Positions 5,288 through 6,381 of a stretch of 6,381 nt of DNA are shown here, piece after piece. The notes beneath the pieces were generated by a model, which worked only from the letters and a program-made list of their open reading frames with translations, was not told the DNA's origin and made no database searches. Position numbers and translations under genes: made by a program. How positions within the stretch are numbered: position 1 is the first letter of the stretch; the number at the start of each line of letters is the position of its first letter. Origin of the DNA: Granulosicoccaceae bacterium (GTDB lineage Bacteria; Pseudomonadota; Gammaproteobacteria; DAOVJZ01); assembly GCA_030632035.1 (NCBI GenBank), contig DAOVJZ010000090.1, positions 1-6,381 on the forward strand, read 5' to 3'.

Positions 5288-6381
5288 TTATTCAGGTAAT
5301 AAATTTAGTAATGACGGATTTTCCAGCAATTTTTCCGATAATATCAGGGCGGCAGCTGACCATGTCTGGTTTATATTGGCGCGTCGACCAACAAGTCGAC
5401 CGGCACGACCATCATAATATTCAGGCCATTTGTCATCAGGCAGGCGATTCATGCAAATTTCAAAGGCACGTTCCGCCAGATCACCACGACCTGTTTTCAG
5501 TGCAGCAGCAACAAAAGGCCACAGGAGTGTTGGCCAGCTTCCGCCATTCTGATAAGACCAGGCCATATTTTTTGGATCACTACCGGTACGAATTTGCCAT
5601 TCTTTACCCTCCATTGCGGGAAAAATAATCTTGAGCGGCATATCACCAACCAAATCAGGCCAGCGTCTTTCGAATAGTTTCATTATTCCTTCGCCTTGCT
5701 GGGGAGAGGAAAGATTAAACAGGATAGCCAACAAATTACCCAGACTGAAAAAACGAAAATCCATACGGCCGACACCAACATTTCCTACCATGTATCCGCT
5801 ATCAGTTGGTAACCAGTTAGGCACCCAGTCAGGGATAGACTCTGGATAGATATTTAAAACATTGGTACTTTCTTCACCAAACTCTTCTGTTTTGAAGCGG
5901 TGAATTTCGTTCAGGCGTTTAATATCCAACCAGTAATATTCGCGTACATAATTTTTCAGGGCTTGCTGACGAATGTTGGCGGTTTCAGTCAATGCAATCT
6001 TATGATCAACAGCACGTCGTGTATCTGTGTTACGCCGATCAATTCCAGTAGGTTCGAGTAACAGATAATGCATAATACGTAATGTACCGTAAAATAAGGA
6101 TTGTATTTCCAGTGGATAGCCATGAATCCCCATGCGTCGATCAATCATGCTGGAAGCATCAGGAACAAGCAGAGCCGGGCTGACTTCGAATGTGTCTTTT
6201 AAACACAAGTGTAAAATTTGTTGTAATGCATATTGGAAACTGGGTTGATGCGCGAATGCTTTATCACCAGTGGATTGCACATAAACATATAACAGGATCA
6301 TCCACCACATCATGGAGTCAACCGGTGCAACACGTCCAATTGCACGTTCACCAAAGTCGGCTTTTAATTGTTCTTTCCCAT
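5288..6381 (-). CDS. GH100 neutral/alkaline invertase, C-terminal part (cut by right edge)
   Basis: The frame stays open to the right edge, so the gene's 5' end is missing; an ATG at 6313 is internal. The 363 or so visible residues begin with GERAIGRVAPVDS and include DRRMGIHGYPLEIQSLFY, YPESIPDWVPNWLP, GYMVGNVGVGRMDFRFFSLGN in part, DPKNMAWSYQNGGSWPTLLW and WPEYYDGRAGRLVG. These are signatures of glycoside hydrolase family 100, cytoplasmic enzymes that split sucrose into glucose and fructose, known from plants, cyanobacteria and some proteobacteria. The Asp of VAPVDS and probably the Glu of WPEYYDG correspond to the catalytic pair; both are present. After VDS this protein has MMWW where plant and cyanobacterial members have GFWW or GLWW. 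It has no evident link to quinone or nitrate metabolism. Confidence 0.9.
   Translation of the reverse strand, partial: GKEQLKADFGERAIGRVAPVDSMMWWMILLYVYVQSTGDKAFAHQPSFQYALQQILHLCLKDTFEVSPALLVPDASSMIDRRMGIHGYPLEIQSLFYGTLRIMHYLLLEPTGIDRRNTDTRRAVDHKIALTETANIRQQALKNYVREYYWLDIKRLNEIHRFKTEEFGEESTNVLNIYPESIPDWVPNWLPTDSGYMVGNVGVGRMDFRFFSLGNLLAILFNLSSPQQGEGIMKLFERRWPDLVGDMPLKIIFPAMEGKEWQIRTGSDPKNMAWSYQNGGSWPTLLWPFVAAALKTGRGDLAERAFEICMNRLPDDKWPEYYDGRAGRLVGRRANINQTWSAAALILSEKLLENPSLLNLLPE

Noticed and set aside
5311..5849. Plus-strand open frames of 105 and 72 codons
   Set aside because: Both are shadows of the invertase gene, which is conserved through this whole stretch on the minus strand.
6311..6313. 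ATG as the start of the invertase
   Set aside because: The codons upstream to the edge stay open and encode the conserved GERAIGRVAPVDS segment, so the gene continues outside the window.

Overview
The window looks like a chromosomal segment of a facultatively anaerobic, ubiquinone-making proteobacterium, most likely a gammaproteobacterium. The evidence is a periplasmic nitrate reductase (nap) operon, the oxygen-independent ubiquinone genes ubiT, ubiU and ubiV, and several FNR/ANR-type operators. The assignment rests on gene content and recognised protein motifs; no database search was possible.

Layout, left to right. Positions 1-934 carry the start of a nap operon on the minus strand in the order napF, napD, napA; napA runs off the left edge after its Tat signal and first Fe-S cysteines. 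Positions 935-1213 are a divergent control region with three FNR-type palindromes and one unrelated dyad. Positions 1214-1732 carry ubiT on the plus strand. Positions 1738-5229 are a tight minus-strand operon, read as TatD-associated radical SAM protein, YhcC-like radical SAM protein, ubiU, ubiV. It converges on ubiT with only 5 bp between the stop codons. Its 58-bp upstream gap holds a perfect FNR box (TTGAT-N4-ATCAA) and a good -10 element. Positions 5288-6381 hold the 3' part of a GH100 neutral/alkaline invertase gene, minus strand, open at the right edge.

How the genes fit together. Nap reduces nitrate in the periplasm with electrons drawn from the quinol pool. UbiU and UbiV are Fe-S proteins of the U32 family that carry out the ring hydroxylations of ubiquinone synthesis without O2, and UbiT is the lipid-binding accessory factor. 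Placing them beside nap under FNR-type control would supply ubiquinone while the cell respires nitrate without oxygen. The least explained part is the pair of radical SAM genes at the head of the ubiUV operon: their junctions and shared anaerobic promoter make them candidates for uncharacterised partners in anaerobic quinone synthesis or its regulation. The invertase looks metabolically unrelated and is a neighbour only.
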